Assembly (NCBI GenBank): GCA_014529385.2
Contig: CM043952.1
Coordinates: forward strand, 58,550,119 to 58,614,118
Origin: Adiantum capillus-veneris
Lineage: Eukaryota; Streptophyta; Polypodiopsida; Polypodiales; Pteridaceae
Direction: 5' to 3'
DNA: 64,000 nt
Below are positions 34,753 to 46,563 of the stretch, one piece after another (within the stretch, counting starts at the first letter, position 1; the number at the start of each line of letters is the position of its first letter). Under the pieces are notes generated by a model that saw nothing but the letters and a program-made list of their open reading frames with translations, made no database searches and was not told where the DNA came from. The translations under genes were made by a program, and so were the position numbers.

Positions 34753-35723
34753 GATTATTCGCATGGCAAAGTAGGCAAGCAAGGCCGTCTGCAAAAAGGT
34801 TATTGTTTGGCGGACGAAGCAATGGTCTCCAGAGAAAGAGTCACATTTTTCAGGGAATCTACATTTTTACGGAAATCTCATCCTTTTGTAAAAGAGCTTC
34901 TCTAAGCCCTAAACTTGTTAAGAAATTTTTGATTATTTTTCCGAGAGCATTTGCATAGTGGAGATCCAGTTAGAAGTTTAGGACTTTTTGACCGGACCAA
35001 CCATTTATAAAGACCTAAACTATAAAGGTCATTTTTGTAGTTTGAACATAATCCTCTTTTATCACAAGTTTTGAAGAAGACAGCGTACGTTTAAGAGCTT
35101 CCTCTTGCTCCAACTTGTAATCTTGGCTACTGTGGCTACGGTAATCCGAATTCAGATTTTCTTATTGCATTGTGTTCCTCTTACTTTTCTCTTCCATTCA
35201 AGTGTAAGCATTCAAGATTCGGTGTAGGTGTTCAACTACGAGTTTGAGACCCTAAATCGCTGTTCTGAGTGTTTAAACGCGTATTTTATGTTGTTTTGAC
35301 CCTAAGAGAGGCTTCAGGGACCCTAAAACGACCCTTTGGGATCATCTGTTCACTATTTTTGCTGACTTTGGGATGAACGATCGCGATCCATGTACCTCTC
35401 CAGAATGTTGTGACAGTGATAGGATAGAATCTAAATAGTCCCTTGTAGCTCCCCTTCAAGTTTCGTGCGAATCCGATATGATTTGCATGGTAAACGGGCG
35501 TGATGACTGTAGAGCTGTGTAGAAGAACATAGGCAGATTACTTGGCTTTAGTGCGTATGATTTGCTTGCATAGTTAGTAGTCGCATCTCATGGAGTTCAC
35601 TTCATTAGGAATGACACCCTAGTGAGTTTCCATGCCTCATCGTGGTCGCTTCCCTTGTATTGATATTTTATGTTGATGCGTGAGAGCTATGCTATGGACG
35701 TCCGTCGTGGTGACCCGCAAACA
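34751..35723 (+). repeat. Probable LTR sequence of an Athila/Tat-type gypsy element (right end at 35723)
   Basis: The right end is set by ACCCGCAAACA followed by a tRNA-Asp-type PBS. The left end is unclear. It contains one copy (35378) of the CGATCGCGATC phrase that recurs at 42710, 42983 and 43425. Confidence 0.45.
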
Positions 35724-35742
35724 TTGGCGCCGTTGCCAGGGA
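35724..35742 (+). other. Primer binding site, tRNA-Asp type
   Basis: TTGGCGCCGTTGCCAGGGA matches, with one difference, the PBS typical of plant Athila/Tat gypsy elements (complement of the 3' end of tRNA-Asp). Confidence 0.75.
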
Positions 35743-37290
35743 ATGCACCTTAGGTGATGAGTGACCGAGTGCGCAGTTAGCTTCCTTAAAAGAAGATCAA
35801 TCCACAAATCCATTTTACATCTCAGTTAGGCTGCTAGACAGGGGTTTAGAGCCTAGTGGAGTCTAGAGTCAGTGGACCGGCTAGATCTTCATTTAGGAGA
35901 TTTAGGGATCTATGAGTGTAAGGTTCCCAAATCTGCCGACACCAAAAGCGGGATGGTACCATTGACAGGTCTCTAGGCCTACTATAGTCAGAGTTCTTAA
36001 ACAATAAAAATTCCAGGGAATTCACCCTTACCATTGGTAATGGTTTAGGTTTATAGCCCTAGAAGAGACCTAGTCCTGTCTGCAGTGGAAACGGGACATA
36101 AACAAATAATTTTTGGCCCTATCTCTTCGTTAGATTAAGGTTTCCTTAGGCAACGCTTTTCCCCCCCTAGCATATGTGAGGGCACAGCCGTTGGTGGATT
36201 CCTCGTCCAAGTGAGAAGTTTCTAAACTTTTTAGTGTGCGGGAATGGATAGTTACCTGACTAATCAGGTCCACCCGTCCTTGATTGACAACCTTAGTCAA
36301 TCCCCACTTACCACTCCGCACTCACACGTGATTCATTTAATTTCTAATTACTATCACATTGTTTCAACATTTAAAATAATGGTTTCTTTTACGTTCCGTC
36401 ACAGTAATTCCTTCAATCAATTATTAAAGACAACATTGAAAGCATTCTTTTAGAAAACAAACATCTTTAAACTTAAGACAGGGTACTGTCAATCAAAACA
36501 TTGTCCATAATAACCATGACCAATACTCTTCTTATCTCAAGACCACCTAAGGGTGAAAAACGGCACCCATTCTTTATTCAAATCCTGAGTGGATAAACCC
36601 CACCCAAGGTTCCGGGTGCCCATACACCAAACCAGTTGCCCATACAACCGGGCGGCTCCCCTAGGATAAAAACGGTATTCTAACTTATGTAGAAACATCA
36701 AGACATGACACGGAGTAGAAACTCATCGTTCATGGGGGTAACCGACTTATCTGTGGCTAGAAAGCCAATCATTATCATCAATTCATACTAAGGAGTCGAA
36801 GGTGTCTTGAGACAAGCTGTCTTAAGGATGATCAAACATATCTTTCCTAATTCAACCAGTTTTAACCCAAACAATTCTTTCCTACATTATAAACAAATGC
36901 ACGTTGGATGTTACCTTCTGTTTTCAACCAGTTTATCCTTCTTACGTATGCAATGCTAACTTATAAAAGAACTTAAACTAATTAAAGACTTATTTGAATA
37001 ATGAGACACCCACCTAAGATTGATTGGCCATCTGCTGCTACGCTGGCGCATGAAGACTCTCCTCCGTAGGCCTACTACTAGGCCCGGCTTCGTCGTCCTA
37101 CGACACTCTAGTTCGTTTTGGAGCTACGTCCTCATCATCAGATGTAGGATTTGCTCGGGTCCTTTTTGGTGTCATAACTTCTTATCCTTATAAAAAAGAC
37201 GTCTACTCATTAGGTAAATAATTCAAAATCTAGACTTAACCTTTGTATTCAACCGTAACCCATCCAAGTTTAAATTTATAGTCTTAATTG
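35743..37290 (+). mobile_element. Gypsy (Athila/Tat-like) leader sequence, non-coding
   Basis: It follows the tRNA-Asp-type PBS and has no usable reading frame. By position it is the untranslated leader of the element whose gag may resume beyond 42352, with other gypsy sequence inserted between. That link is inference. Confidence 0.35.
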
Positions 37291-37639
37291 GTAAATTCTT
37301 GACCTAGTAATTTATTAGTTGTCTATATAGGCATGATAACTTTTTCCACCGCTCCCCTAAGGGTTTTCTAAGCTCTCCTAACTTTCTTATAATTTTCTAT
37401 ATCTTTTTCATAATTTTCCCATCAACTTTTAAGCTAATAATCTACTTATTTTGGGCTTAATATTTATTGTATTTAATTTCACTTAAATATTTAATTTCCT
37501 TAACTTGATATCATAGGTTTACACTTACTATAATTTTTCTAACAACTTTTAACCACAAAGTCTATTTATTTTAATTAATCATTTGCTAAAAATAGGACTT
37601 TTGGTCAATTATAATTTCCTAACCTCACTAATTAACTAT

Positions 37640-38835
37640 GGTATAATTACCACAAAAAGATAAGGATATTTTTGACCTCTAATAATTATCTTATTATTTT
37701 TTAACTTAATTATATAATTTCCATCTTCAATTTTTAGCTAAAATTAGAATAATTTGACTTAAATTAATATTTATACTACTTTTCTAACCTTGAAATATTT
37801 ATCACGGCCTCTTTATTATGTAATCTAATTTTGATAAATAGAATGTAATCATATAGCATGATTAACTAATTTCCCTCTTTAATTTTTAGCTATAAATAGT
37901 ATAATTTGACTTAGATAAATATCTATACTAATTTTCTAACCTTGGCATAATTATCACGGACTCGCTACCCTATAATATAGCTCTAAAAATAGCATGTAAT
38001 TATAGCACATGATTTACTAATTTTCCCCTTTAATTTACCCCTAAAAACAACGTAATTCTACTAAGATAATTAGTTAAACTAATTATCTGAGCTTGTCCTA
38101 GTTATCACGGGTTTTTTAACACCTAATTAACCACTGATAAATATCTCATATCATTTAAAATCATTTTACTAATTCTTCCTATTTAAATTTGCTCCAAAAA
38201 TAGAGTATTTTTACTAAAGTAATTATCTAGATTACTTATCTGAGCTTCTCCTAATTATCATGGGTTCCCTAACACCTAATTAACCACTGATAAATATCTT
38301 ACAACATTTGAAATCAGTTTACTAATTTGCCCTATTTACTTTTCTCAAAAAACAGAGTATTTCAGCTAAAGTAATTAGCTAGATTAATTATCTGATCTTA
38401 TCCTTATTATCATGGGTTATTTAACACCTAATTAACCATTGATAAATATCTCACAGCATTTGAAATCATTTTACTAATTTTCCCTATTTAATTTTCTCAA
38501 AAAATAGAGTATTTCTTCTAAAGTAATTAGCTAGATTAATTATCTAAGCTTCTCATAATTATCATGGGTTTTTTAACACCTAATTAACCACTGAAAAAAA
38601 TCTCATAGCATTTGAAATCAATTTACTAATTTCCCTTATTTAATTTTCTCTAAAAACAGAGTATTTCTGCTAAAGTAATTAGCTAGATTAATTATCTGAG
38701 CTTATCCTAATTTTCAAGGGTTCTTTAACACCTAATTAACCACTGATAAATATCTTATAGCATTTGAAATCACTTTACTAATTTCCCCTATTTAATTTGC
38801 TCAAAAAACAAAGCATTTCTGCTAAAGTAATTAGT
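37640..38835 (+). repeat. 152-bp tandem repeat array (plus orientation)
   Basis: AT-rich units containing ACACCTAATTAACCACTGATAA. ACACC recurs at 38119, 38272, 38424, 38576 and 38728, a steady 152-153 bp. More diverged units (TATCACGG at about 37800, 37955 and 38106) extend the array to the left, so units become more similar towards its right end. It is cut at about 38835 by gypsy integrase sequence. Confidence 0.92.
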
Positions 38836-38839
38836 CCTG

Positions 38840-40157
38840 GCCATAAATAGCTTTTCCTTATGGCATTAAGGGTCTTTTCATAGCCAAGATGGCCGGAAAT
38901 TGGAGCGTTATGTCCTTCATAAAGGATTAACTCCTTTAATGTTGGACTTTTAGGAATGTAAAGCTGATATACTTTGCTACATCAGACAATGTCTTTCTTG
39001 TCAAAGGATTAAGGCTGAACGAGTAATGATGCCAAGAAAACTTCAACCTCTGAACATTCCTCAAATGAAGTGGGAACTCATTAGCATGGACTTTGTAACA
39101 AGCCTTCCCACCGTTCAAGGGGGTTACGACTCCATTATGGTGGTAGTAGATATGTTCACTAAAGTCTCCCACTTGATGCCTGTAAAAACAGTTTACACTG
39201 CATCAGACATAAGTTGTCTCTTTATTAAAGAGATCTTCACATTACACGGGCTTCCTAAGAGAATAGTCAGTGAGACAGAGACGCAAAATTCACTTCAAAA
39301 TTCTGGAAAGCTTTATTTGAATCCTTAGGTACTCAACTATGTTTCAGTACATCCTATCACCCCCAAACAGACGGCCAGACAGAAAGAGTTAATCAAGTTA
39401 TTGAAGACATCCTTAGAGCCTATTGTGGTAGGGAACCCCAGAAATGGATCCAATTTCTTCCTCTGGTGGAATTCGCCTATAACTCTTCCTTTCATCAAAG
39501 CATTGGGATGTCACCATTCAATGCTCTTTATAGGCATGAGTGTATATCACACCAAAACTTTTTTGACCCTACAACAAGAGTAGAAGCTTCAAAGAAAATT
39601 TTGGAGGAGATGGATGCCCAAACCAAAGCCATAAGGCAAGACATTCACGCAGCCAAGGATCGCCAGAAACAGTATGCTAATAAAAAACGGTCTGATCGGG
39701 TTTTCAAACAAGGAGATGAAGTATTCCTAAGGGTTCGGCCAAAAAGAAGCACTCTATCCTTGGGAAAATACAAAAAACTAAGCCCCAGATATTGTGGACC
39801 ATATGAAGTGATTAAAGTAATCAGTGATCAAGCTTATAAACTAAAATTGCTTGAGCACCTCAAGGTCCATAATGTATTCCATATCAGTCTTCTAAAACCT
39901 TACATCCCAAATCCAAATCATACTCTAGATGACGAACAAATTGTGATGCAGAAGCAAGGAATTCTTGAACTCCAACCAGATTGTATTCTCGACACTAGGG
40001 AAAGGAGTCTGAGAAACAGGGTTATCAGAGAATATTTGGTCAAATGGAAGGACTACCCTACCAAGGACGCCACCTGGGAGGATGAAGTATCCCTTCATAA
40101 GGATTTTTCCAATTTCAGTTGAGATGAGGACATCTCAATTCCTTAAGTTGGGGTGAT
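38840..40157 (+). mobile_element. Ty3/gypsy chromovirus 3' part (integrase and chromodomain)
   Basis: Fossil with an integrase zinc-binding piece (CLSCQRIKAERV) near 38980-39020, core pieces ([23 protein letters not shown]), then [15 protein letters not shown] and a chromodomain ([11 protein letters not shown] ... ATWEDE) ending at 40122. It is only lightly broken. A GTTGGGGTGAT polypurine-like tract precedes an LTR at 40158. It is a different chromovirus family from the pair at 1.7-14.7 kb. Parts 5' of the integrase are not seen. Confidence 0.9.
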
Positions 40158-40970
40158 TGTAAGGTTTCCAGTTTCCGAAACCTTAAAGATTGTACAAAGC
40201 TTGCAAAACTTAATAAAAAACACTATTGAAGGATTCCAAACACTATTAATTTTGGTATTTTTGGAATCATAAGCAGAGCTTTACTATGTTTAAAAATTTT
40301 CAGAATCTGAATCCGATAAAAACTGGAACAGTTACGGGTCCTGGAAAATTACAATAGAAATTCAATTAGTAACAAAAATTGGATGGTTCCACTATTAATC
40401 ATTAGCAAAGACTCTTTACACTAAGGTTCTAGAATTAGCTAGAAAATTCCAATTTTCATCATTAAGGATCTGCAAAAATCAACCAAGTAAATTCTGGAAG
40501 GTATGGGGGGAGTATGGAAGCTGGGGAAACTTGCCAAGGACAATGATAGTAGCAAATGGCGGAAAATGCAAGCTGGGGGGGTTGCTTGGAGTGTGGGAAA
40601 ACTGCCAAAAAATGCTCGGTGCCAAGAAAAAGCTATAAAAGGACCCCTTCTCTTCATAATTTCACAGACTCGGAGCCTTGACACACTCTCTCTCATCTAG
40701 AGAGACCGCTACGCAGAAATCATTAGAGATTAATCTCTAATTGATTAACATAAACGGTAATTAGTCTAATCCTTCTTAATTAGCAAGGTTAGACTAAGCT
40801 ATTTTGTTAATAAATCAAAGATTAGGCCTATGTATACTCATAAAACCTCTCTTAATTAATTAAATTCTGTTGATTATTGTAATTAAGCTTAGTAATGTTA
40901 AGCTAATTAATTATCATATCATATTAGGACTGAAATTAGCCAAATTAACCATGAATTAATGGTAAATATA
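40158..40970 (+). repeat. 3' LTR of the chromovirus; left arm of a large inverted repeat
   Basis: Starts TGTAAGGTTTCC after the polypurine-like tract. A promoter-like GCTATAAAAGGACC lies near 40632. Its reverse complement is found, nearly unchanged, at 41540-42351. The far end of the LTR is not clear beyond about 40970. Confidence 0.85.
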
Positions 40971-41104
40971 TGAATTTAGCTTAGATTCAGTTGAGGTAAT
41001 TATCATATCTGAATTAGATAGTCATTAAGCTAGAAAAATTATTCTATAATTTTCTAAGTAATTTTTCTAATTAATTAGGAAAAATTACATAGCTTTTTAG
41101 AGAA

Positions 41105-41539
41105 AATTAAAAGGAAAAATAATCAAACTAAACTCAAATGCTGTGAGATATTTATCAATGGTTAATTAGGTGTTAAAGAACTCGTGATAATTAGGAGAAG
41201 CTTAGATAATTAATCTAGATAATTAATTTAGCATAAATACTCTATTTTTTGAGCAAATTAAATAGGGGAAATTAGTAAACTGATTTCAAATGCTATAAGA
41301 TATTTTTTAGTGATTAATTAGGTGTTAAAAAACCCGTGAAAATTAGGATAAGCTGAGATAATGAATCTAGCTAATTACTTTAGCAGAAATACTTTGTTTT
41401 TAGAGAAAATTAAATAGGGGAAATTAGTAAACTGATTTCAAATTCTATGATATTTTTGTTAGTGGTTAATTAGGTGTTAAATAACCCGTGATAATTAAGA
41501 GAAGCTTAGATAATTAATCTAGCTAATTACTTTAGCTAA
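41105..41539 (-). repeat. 152-bp tandem repeat array (inverted orientation)
   Basis: Three units in reverse complement to those at 37640-38835. GGTGTTAAA recurs at 41169, 41321 and 41473, exactly 152 bp apart. The array lies between the two inverted LTR arms. Confidence 0.92.
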
Positions 41540-42351
41540 TATATTTACCATTAATTCATGGTTAATTTGGCTAATTTCAGCCCTAATATGATAGGATAAT
41601 TAATTAGCTTAACATTACTAAGCTTAATTATAATAATCAACAGAATTTAATTAATTAAGAGAGGTTTTATGAGTATACATAGGCCTAATCTTTGATTTGT
41701 TAACAAAATAGCTTAATCTAACCTTGCTAATTAAGAAGGATTAGACTAATTACCGTTTAGGTTAATCAATTAGAGATTAATCTCTAATGATTTTTGCATA
41801 GCGGTCTCTCTAGATGAGAGAGAGTGTGTCAAGGCTTTGAGTCTGTGAAATTATGAAGAGAAGGGGTCCTTTTATAGCTTTTTCTTGGCACAGGGCATTT
41901 TCTGGAAGTTTTTTCACACTCCAAGCAGCCCCCCAGCTTGCATTTTCCACCATTTGCTGCTATCATTGTCCTTGGCAAGTTTCCCCAGCTTCCATAATTC
42001 CCCCATACCTTCCAGAATTTACTTGGTTGATTTTTGCAGATCCTTAATGATGAAAATTGGAATTTTCTAGCTAATTCTAGAACCTTAGTGTAAAGAGTCT
42101 TTGCTAATGATTAATACTAGAACCATCCAATTTTTGTTACTAATTGAATTTCTATTGTAATTTTTCAGGACCCGTAACTGTTCCAGTTTTTATCGGATTC
42201 AGATTCTGAAAATTTCTAAACATAGTAAAGCTCTGCTTATGATTCCAAGAATACCAAAATTAATAGTGTTTGGAATCCTTCAATAGTGTTTTTTATTAAG
42301 TTTTGCAAGCTTTGTACAATCTTTAAGGTTTCGAAAACTGAAAACCTTACA
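41540..42351 (-). repeat. Inverted copy of the chromovirus LTR; right arm of the inverted repeat
   Basis: Read on the minus strand from 42351 (TGTAAGGTTTTC) it follows 40158-40970 with few differences over about 810 bp. The centre between the arms is about 570 bp. Confidence 0.9.
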
Positions 42352-43742
42352 GTGAGTGAGAGTGTTCAAAGCATTTTTGCTCTTCAATTTCTCTAATTTG
42401 ATTGAGTAATGCAATCTCACCCGAAATCCGTCTTGTTTGTTTTGTTTGATTCATTTCTTTATGTTCTTTCATTTATGTACTTAGGAGTAGGATAAGTAAT
42501 TCGCATTCCAGTCAGATTTGGGGCAAAAGTTAGAAGTGAGAAACCAGGAAACCATAACTTTGGCAAAAAGGCCATAAGACTCTGAAATTTAGAAAATCTG
42601 ACCAAACAGGGTTGATATGGATTCAAATCACCCAGTGGTAGCACAAAACACTAGAAAACACTTGTCAGAGGGAGCAAACTAAATTTCATTAGATTTGGCT
42701 CATGTACTACGATCGCGATCGGTGTACCTCTATGCCAGAATTGGACAAGAATTGTTGTGTGCCTTCCTTATAAGATTCTAAACAAGTTTGTCTAAAGCAA
42801 CCACACAGAGAAACATCAAAAATCAAGAAAATCAGGCTACTTGGGCAAAACTAGCCTAACAAACCCAAAAAGTGCAAAATCTTGGCTTTTAGTGATCCAA
42901 ATGCTAAGTGAATGGGGAAATAGCCTCAAAACACCTTTGACAACAAGCACACCAAAATTGGTCTGATTTGGCCTTTGTACTACGATCGCGATCAGTGTAC
43001 CTAAGTACTAGATTTTGACCAGATTTCATATGTGGGATCCTCAGGTGTATATAAACATAAAAGTATAGAGGAACAAGAGCCAAAAACCTGAAAGTACCTG
43101 TCAAACCATCTGAGTATTGATCCAAGTCAGAAATTGATATACTGACATAGAAATTGATTTTCATCAGGATCATATACATCAAATTGGGTGTAGACTATAC
43201 AGAGGGAGAGCCTATACACAGAACAACCCCAGATAGATTTCATATCCCAAAACAAGCACCAAAATCAAGTCAAACTGAGAGATTCAGAAAAACAGACACT
43301 TCCAACCAAGAACTGGTAGAAGCTTGACTTTTTGGGGTTTGAATACAAAAGTATTTGGTGGGTAGCCTTAAGATAGCCTAGTGAACAAGCTGGTGAAGTT
43401 TCATCAAATTTGGGCACTGTACTACGATCGCGATCGGTGTAACTCTGTGCCAGAATTGACTCATTTTTTACCTGTTCATAAACCTAGACTATTTAAGATA
43501 TCAGGAGTTGTCAAAACCCAAATTGGACATACTGTCAATAATTTGCAAGCAAAATTGTGTTGAAGTCGTTATGAAGTTGTTGAATCTGTTGACAGTTGGA
43601 ATGATATAATGATCTCATAGCCATCAAGTGTATTCATTTGCAGAGACCGATCAAGTAACAATCCATGCAGTCGTGTGAGTTGGAAGATCACTCCATCTCC
43701 AGGTAAGAGGTTTGGATTCAATCGGTAAATTCCACTTTCTTC
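42352..43742 (+). mobile_element. Gypsy leader region with repeated palindromic phrase
   Basis: Non-coding stretch before the ORF at 43743. It holds three copies of TACGATCGCGATCGGTGTAC or close variants (42708, 42981, 43423), each in similar surroundings (TTTGGGCACTGTAC before; CCAGAATTG after in two). Confidence 0.5.
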
Positions 43743-44483
43743 ATGTTTTTGAGATCGGGAAAACAAATCAACAACCAACACCGAAATTTAGCGGATCAAG
43801 CAAGTGTTTTATCAACGGAGGAGAGTGTAAACCAAGGTGTATTACGACCGTTAGAGCCGATCCCTGAAGGAAGTATTTCCGATACTTCTTCAGAGAGATC
43901 TTACGAGTATTTCACGGAACACTTGGGACATTCAAACCTAAACGAAAGAGAAAACATGGCAGTAGGACCGTCAAACCTTTCGGCCACAATGAAGCTACTG
44001 TTCATCAAGTATCAGTATGACAACAAGCAAGGTGCCAAGATCTACAAAGATGGTATGGATGGCTACTATGTGAAAATAGAAGATAGACCAAGTGAGTTCA
44101 AGGACTTAGTGCTTGTGAGCTATAGCGGAGATAGGTACCTAGATGACGAAGGTATCATGTACTTGGTAGTCCCAAATCCTAACATTGTGGACAAGTGGGG
44201 ATTGATGGGCACGAAAGACAAAGTAGATGAGGAACCTGAGGAGAAAGCACCAACAATGAGCTTCCCTGATGCGAGGTTAAGGCGAGAAAACGAAACTTTG
44301 AGAGTCAACACATACAACGTCTACTTAGGGTTATACAAGTATAATAATGGAGAGCAAGATCTCTATTATAGATGCGAGGAACCCTATGTCGGAGAGTTGA
44401 CAGAGCGGAAAAGACTTTATGTCTTCACCTACACAGAGGGATCAGAAACAAAAATCATCGCATACGAAAAATATGGAAGATGA
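43743..44483 (+). mobile_element. Extra ORF upstream of gag in a gypsy element
   Basis: A single open frame of 246 residues starting MFLRSGKQINN. It has no motif I recognise: no zinc knuckle, protease or gag domain, a mixed acidic/basic composition, and several Tyr-rich short phrases (YQYDNKQGAKIYKDG; YLGLYKYNN). It lies just upstream of, and in the same direction as, a retrotransposon gag region. Some plant Tat/Ogre-type gypsy elements carry an extra ORF in this position; assignment to that group is inference. Confidence 0.45.
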
Positions 44484-44582
44484 TACGTAGAAATCGAAAA
44501 AAAGGAGTTAGAAGGATATACGTACTTTGGGGGACCACTCCACCAGTATTATGTCACTCCAAGCCCATAGAGACCAGCACCT

Positions 44583-45650
44583 ACAAATTTCATGCCAGAT
44601 CCGATGGCAACAGGTGGAGAGAGGACTCATGTAGCTGATTCTTTCAGCCAACCTCAGTATTCTATGCCAAACCCCATGGGAACACTACATCCCAGAGAGT
44701 CAATGGCTACGAATCGAGGTAGTGCGGCTCCTATCTCTACACATACCGCAGTAGGTCCGACATTCGCAGCCACACCATCACATTTACCTCCTAGTAGAAG
44801 ATAGGAGGCAGGGGAGCCAACGAGAGCAACCCATGACATCCATGATGTACGAGAACGATTAAGTCGAGACATGGGAGCATTGAGATTGGTCGCGGACCAT
44901 AGACGGATGAGGCCATTCCAGGTAGCGAAGTGCATGCCAAAGAAGTATAGCGGATCAGGGGATCCATATGCCCATGTGTCGCTCTTTAAGCAAGTCTTAA
45001 GAGCAGAGAAGATCACTGATTTCCATACTCAATATGAGGGATTCGGGCTGACCTTGGAAGGTACGGCCTTAACATGGTTTCAACCTTTGAACCCTGAAAC
45101 TTGTTCGAATATTGAACATGTATTGCGGGAGTCTGCGGAAGAATTCTCAAAACGGGGTATAAAGCATAATACTGTATCACAGATATATGCTTTTAAACAA
45201 AAGGAGAACGAAAAAGTGAAGGAAGCATCCTTGAGATTCAAGCAATACATTGAGAGGTGCCCAAGGAGAGAATTACCGCAGGACGAGAGATTGTCTGTGC
45301 TCTTCATTGAAGGACTTAGAAACGAAACCTTGAAAAAGGACCTTCACTGAAAGCCTGTAGCACATTTGAACATGTTACAAGGGAAGCGTTATATCTTGTT
45401 GATAACTGCAAAGCATATGGGGAAGTGTCAGAGGATACTGATTCAGTAACCAATGGCTCTTCATCTATTAAGAGTGAACCCTCTACCAAGAAAGATGCTC
45501 AGGCTTCTTTGATGCCAACAGCTGACCAAATGATAGAGGAAGTGATGAAGAGAATGCAGCAATATATGGAGGATATTAAATATAGGAGCTTTTCATTTAG
45601 AGATTTCTTTACAAATTTAGAGCTTTTTGTGGGTAGCAAAAGTAGATGAA
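44583..45650 (+). mobile_element. Gypsy gag remnant
   Basis: It contains a Retrotrans_gag-type stretch (KKYSGSGDPYAHVSLFKQ; LTLEGTALTWFQ; RFKQYIERCP) at about 44930-45340, followed by a low-complexity tail to about 45600. No protease, RT or integrase follows, so the element is partial and broken. The GDP-HVSLFK and TWF phrases fit Ty3/gypsy gag rather than copia. Confidence 0.75.
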
Positions 45651-46133
45651 ACCTTTTGCGTATACTAAGGTATATAGCTTTTCAACTAGGATAAAGTACA
45701 TTGTAAAAAAATTGTGCTCTACATCTTTGTAACACAATTAAGGGCCATAGTAACACAACATGGATTTGATAAAAAAACTAACCATATCAATATCAACATA
45801 TTGATACTTAAATGTCATATATATAGTATTTATAAGAAAGATCATCACAAAGTCTTTGTTTACGATCTTGCAAGAATTTTAGTACAAAGTAAATTTTTTG
45901 AATTTTTGATATGAGGTAAGTTGAAGTCTACTCTAGCAGCGAGTCTTTATCTTGTTTAAATTATAAGCCAATTAGAGATATATGAGAGAGACAGAGAGAG
46001 AGAGAGAGTGCAAAGTGAGATATATGGATTTTTTGAATGGAATAAGTTGAAGTCCACCCTGGCAAAAAGTCTTTATCTTGTTTTCTCTATAAGTAATTAG
46101 AGAGAATGTGTGTGTGTGTGTGAGTGAGTGAGT

Positions 46134-46188
<55 letters not shown>

Positions 46189-46563
46189 CTAGAGCATTAA
46201 GAGACCCCACCCCACATACATAGACACACACACACACACACACATACATGATGATTATTGAGCAAGCATTTTCTTGCATTAACCTAAATCCCAATAAGAA
46301 CAACAATAACAAGATGATGACATGACAAACATAACATTTTCCCCATAATTGAACAACATATAGATTGATCCTCGATTTGAGATATGAAACACCATCCCAA
46401 ATCAACGAATCATGATTGTGGGTGAAAAAATCCTTGTGGGGACAAGGGAAAAACCCACAATCTCCATATGTTGCTTATTGTTGCATTGAAAAAATACTAT
46501 CTCAAACAATACATAGAGTCAAGTCACAAAAATAATTGTCCACCTATGGAAGTAACTTATCTA
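45651..46563. other. Non-coding stretch with compound microsatellite
   Basis: Contains an imperfect duplication (AAGTTGAAGTC...CTTTATCTTG at about 45918 and 46046) and a (TG)n(AGTG)n(AG)n tract at about 46106-46181, with (AC)n near 46224-46244. No gene seen. Confidence 0.6.
46106..46181. repeat. Compound microsatellite (TG)n(AGTG)n(AG)n
   Basis: Direct reading of the tract. Apparent frames across it are artefacts. Confidence 0.95.

Noticed and set aside
34594-34958. Open frames with long Ser-Leu runs
   Set aside because: Produced by the (TC)n tract after an LTR.
40439-40700. Short frames found in both inverted arms (also 41853-42070)
   Set aside because: They lie within LTR sequence and are copies of each other; no coding sign.
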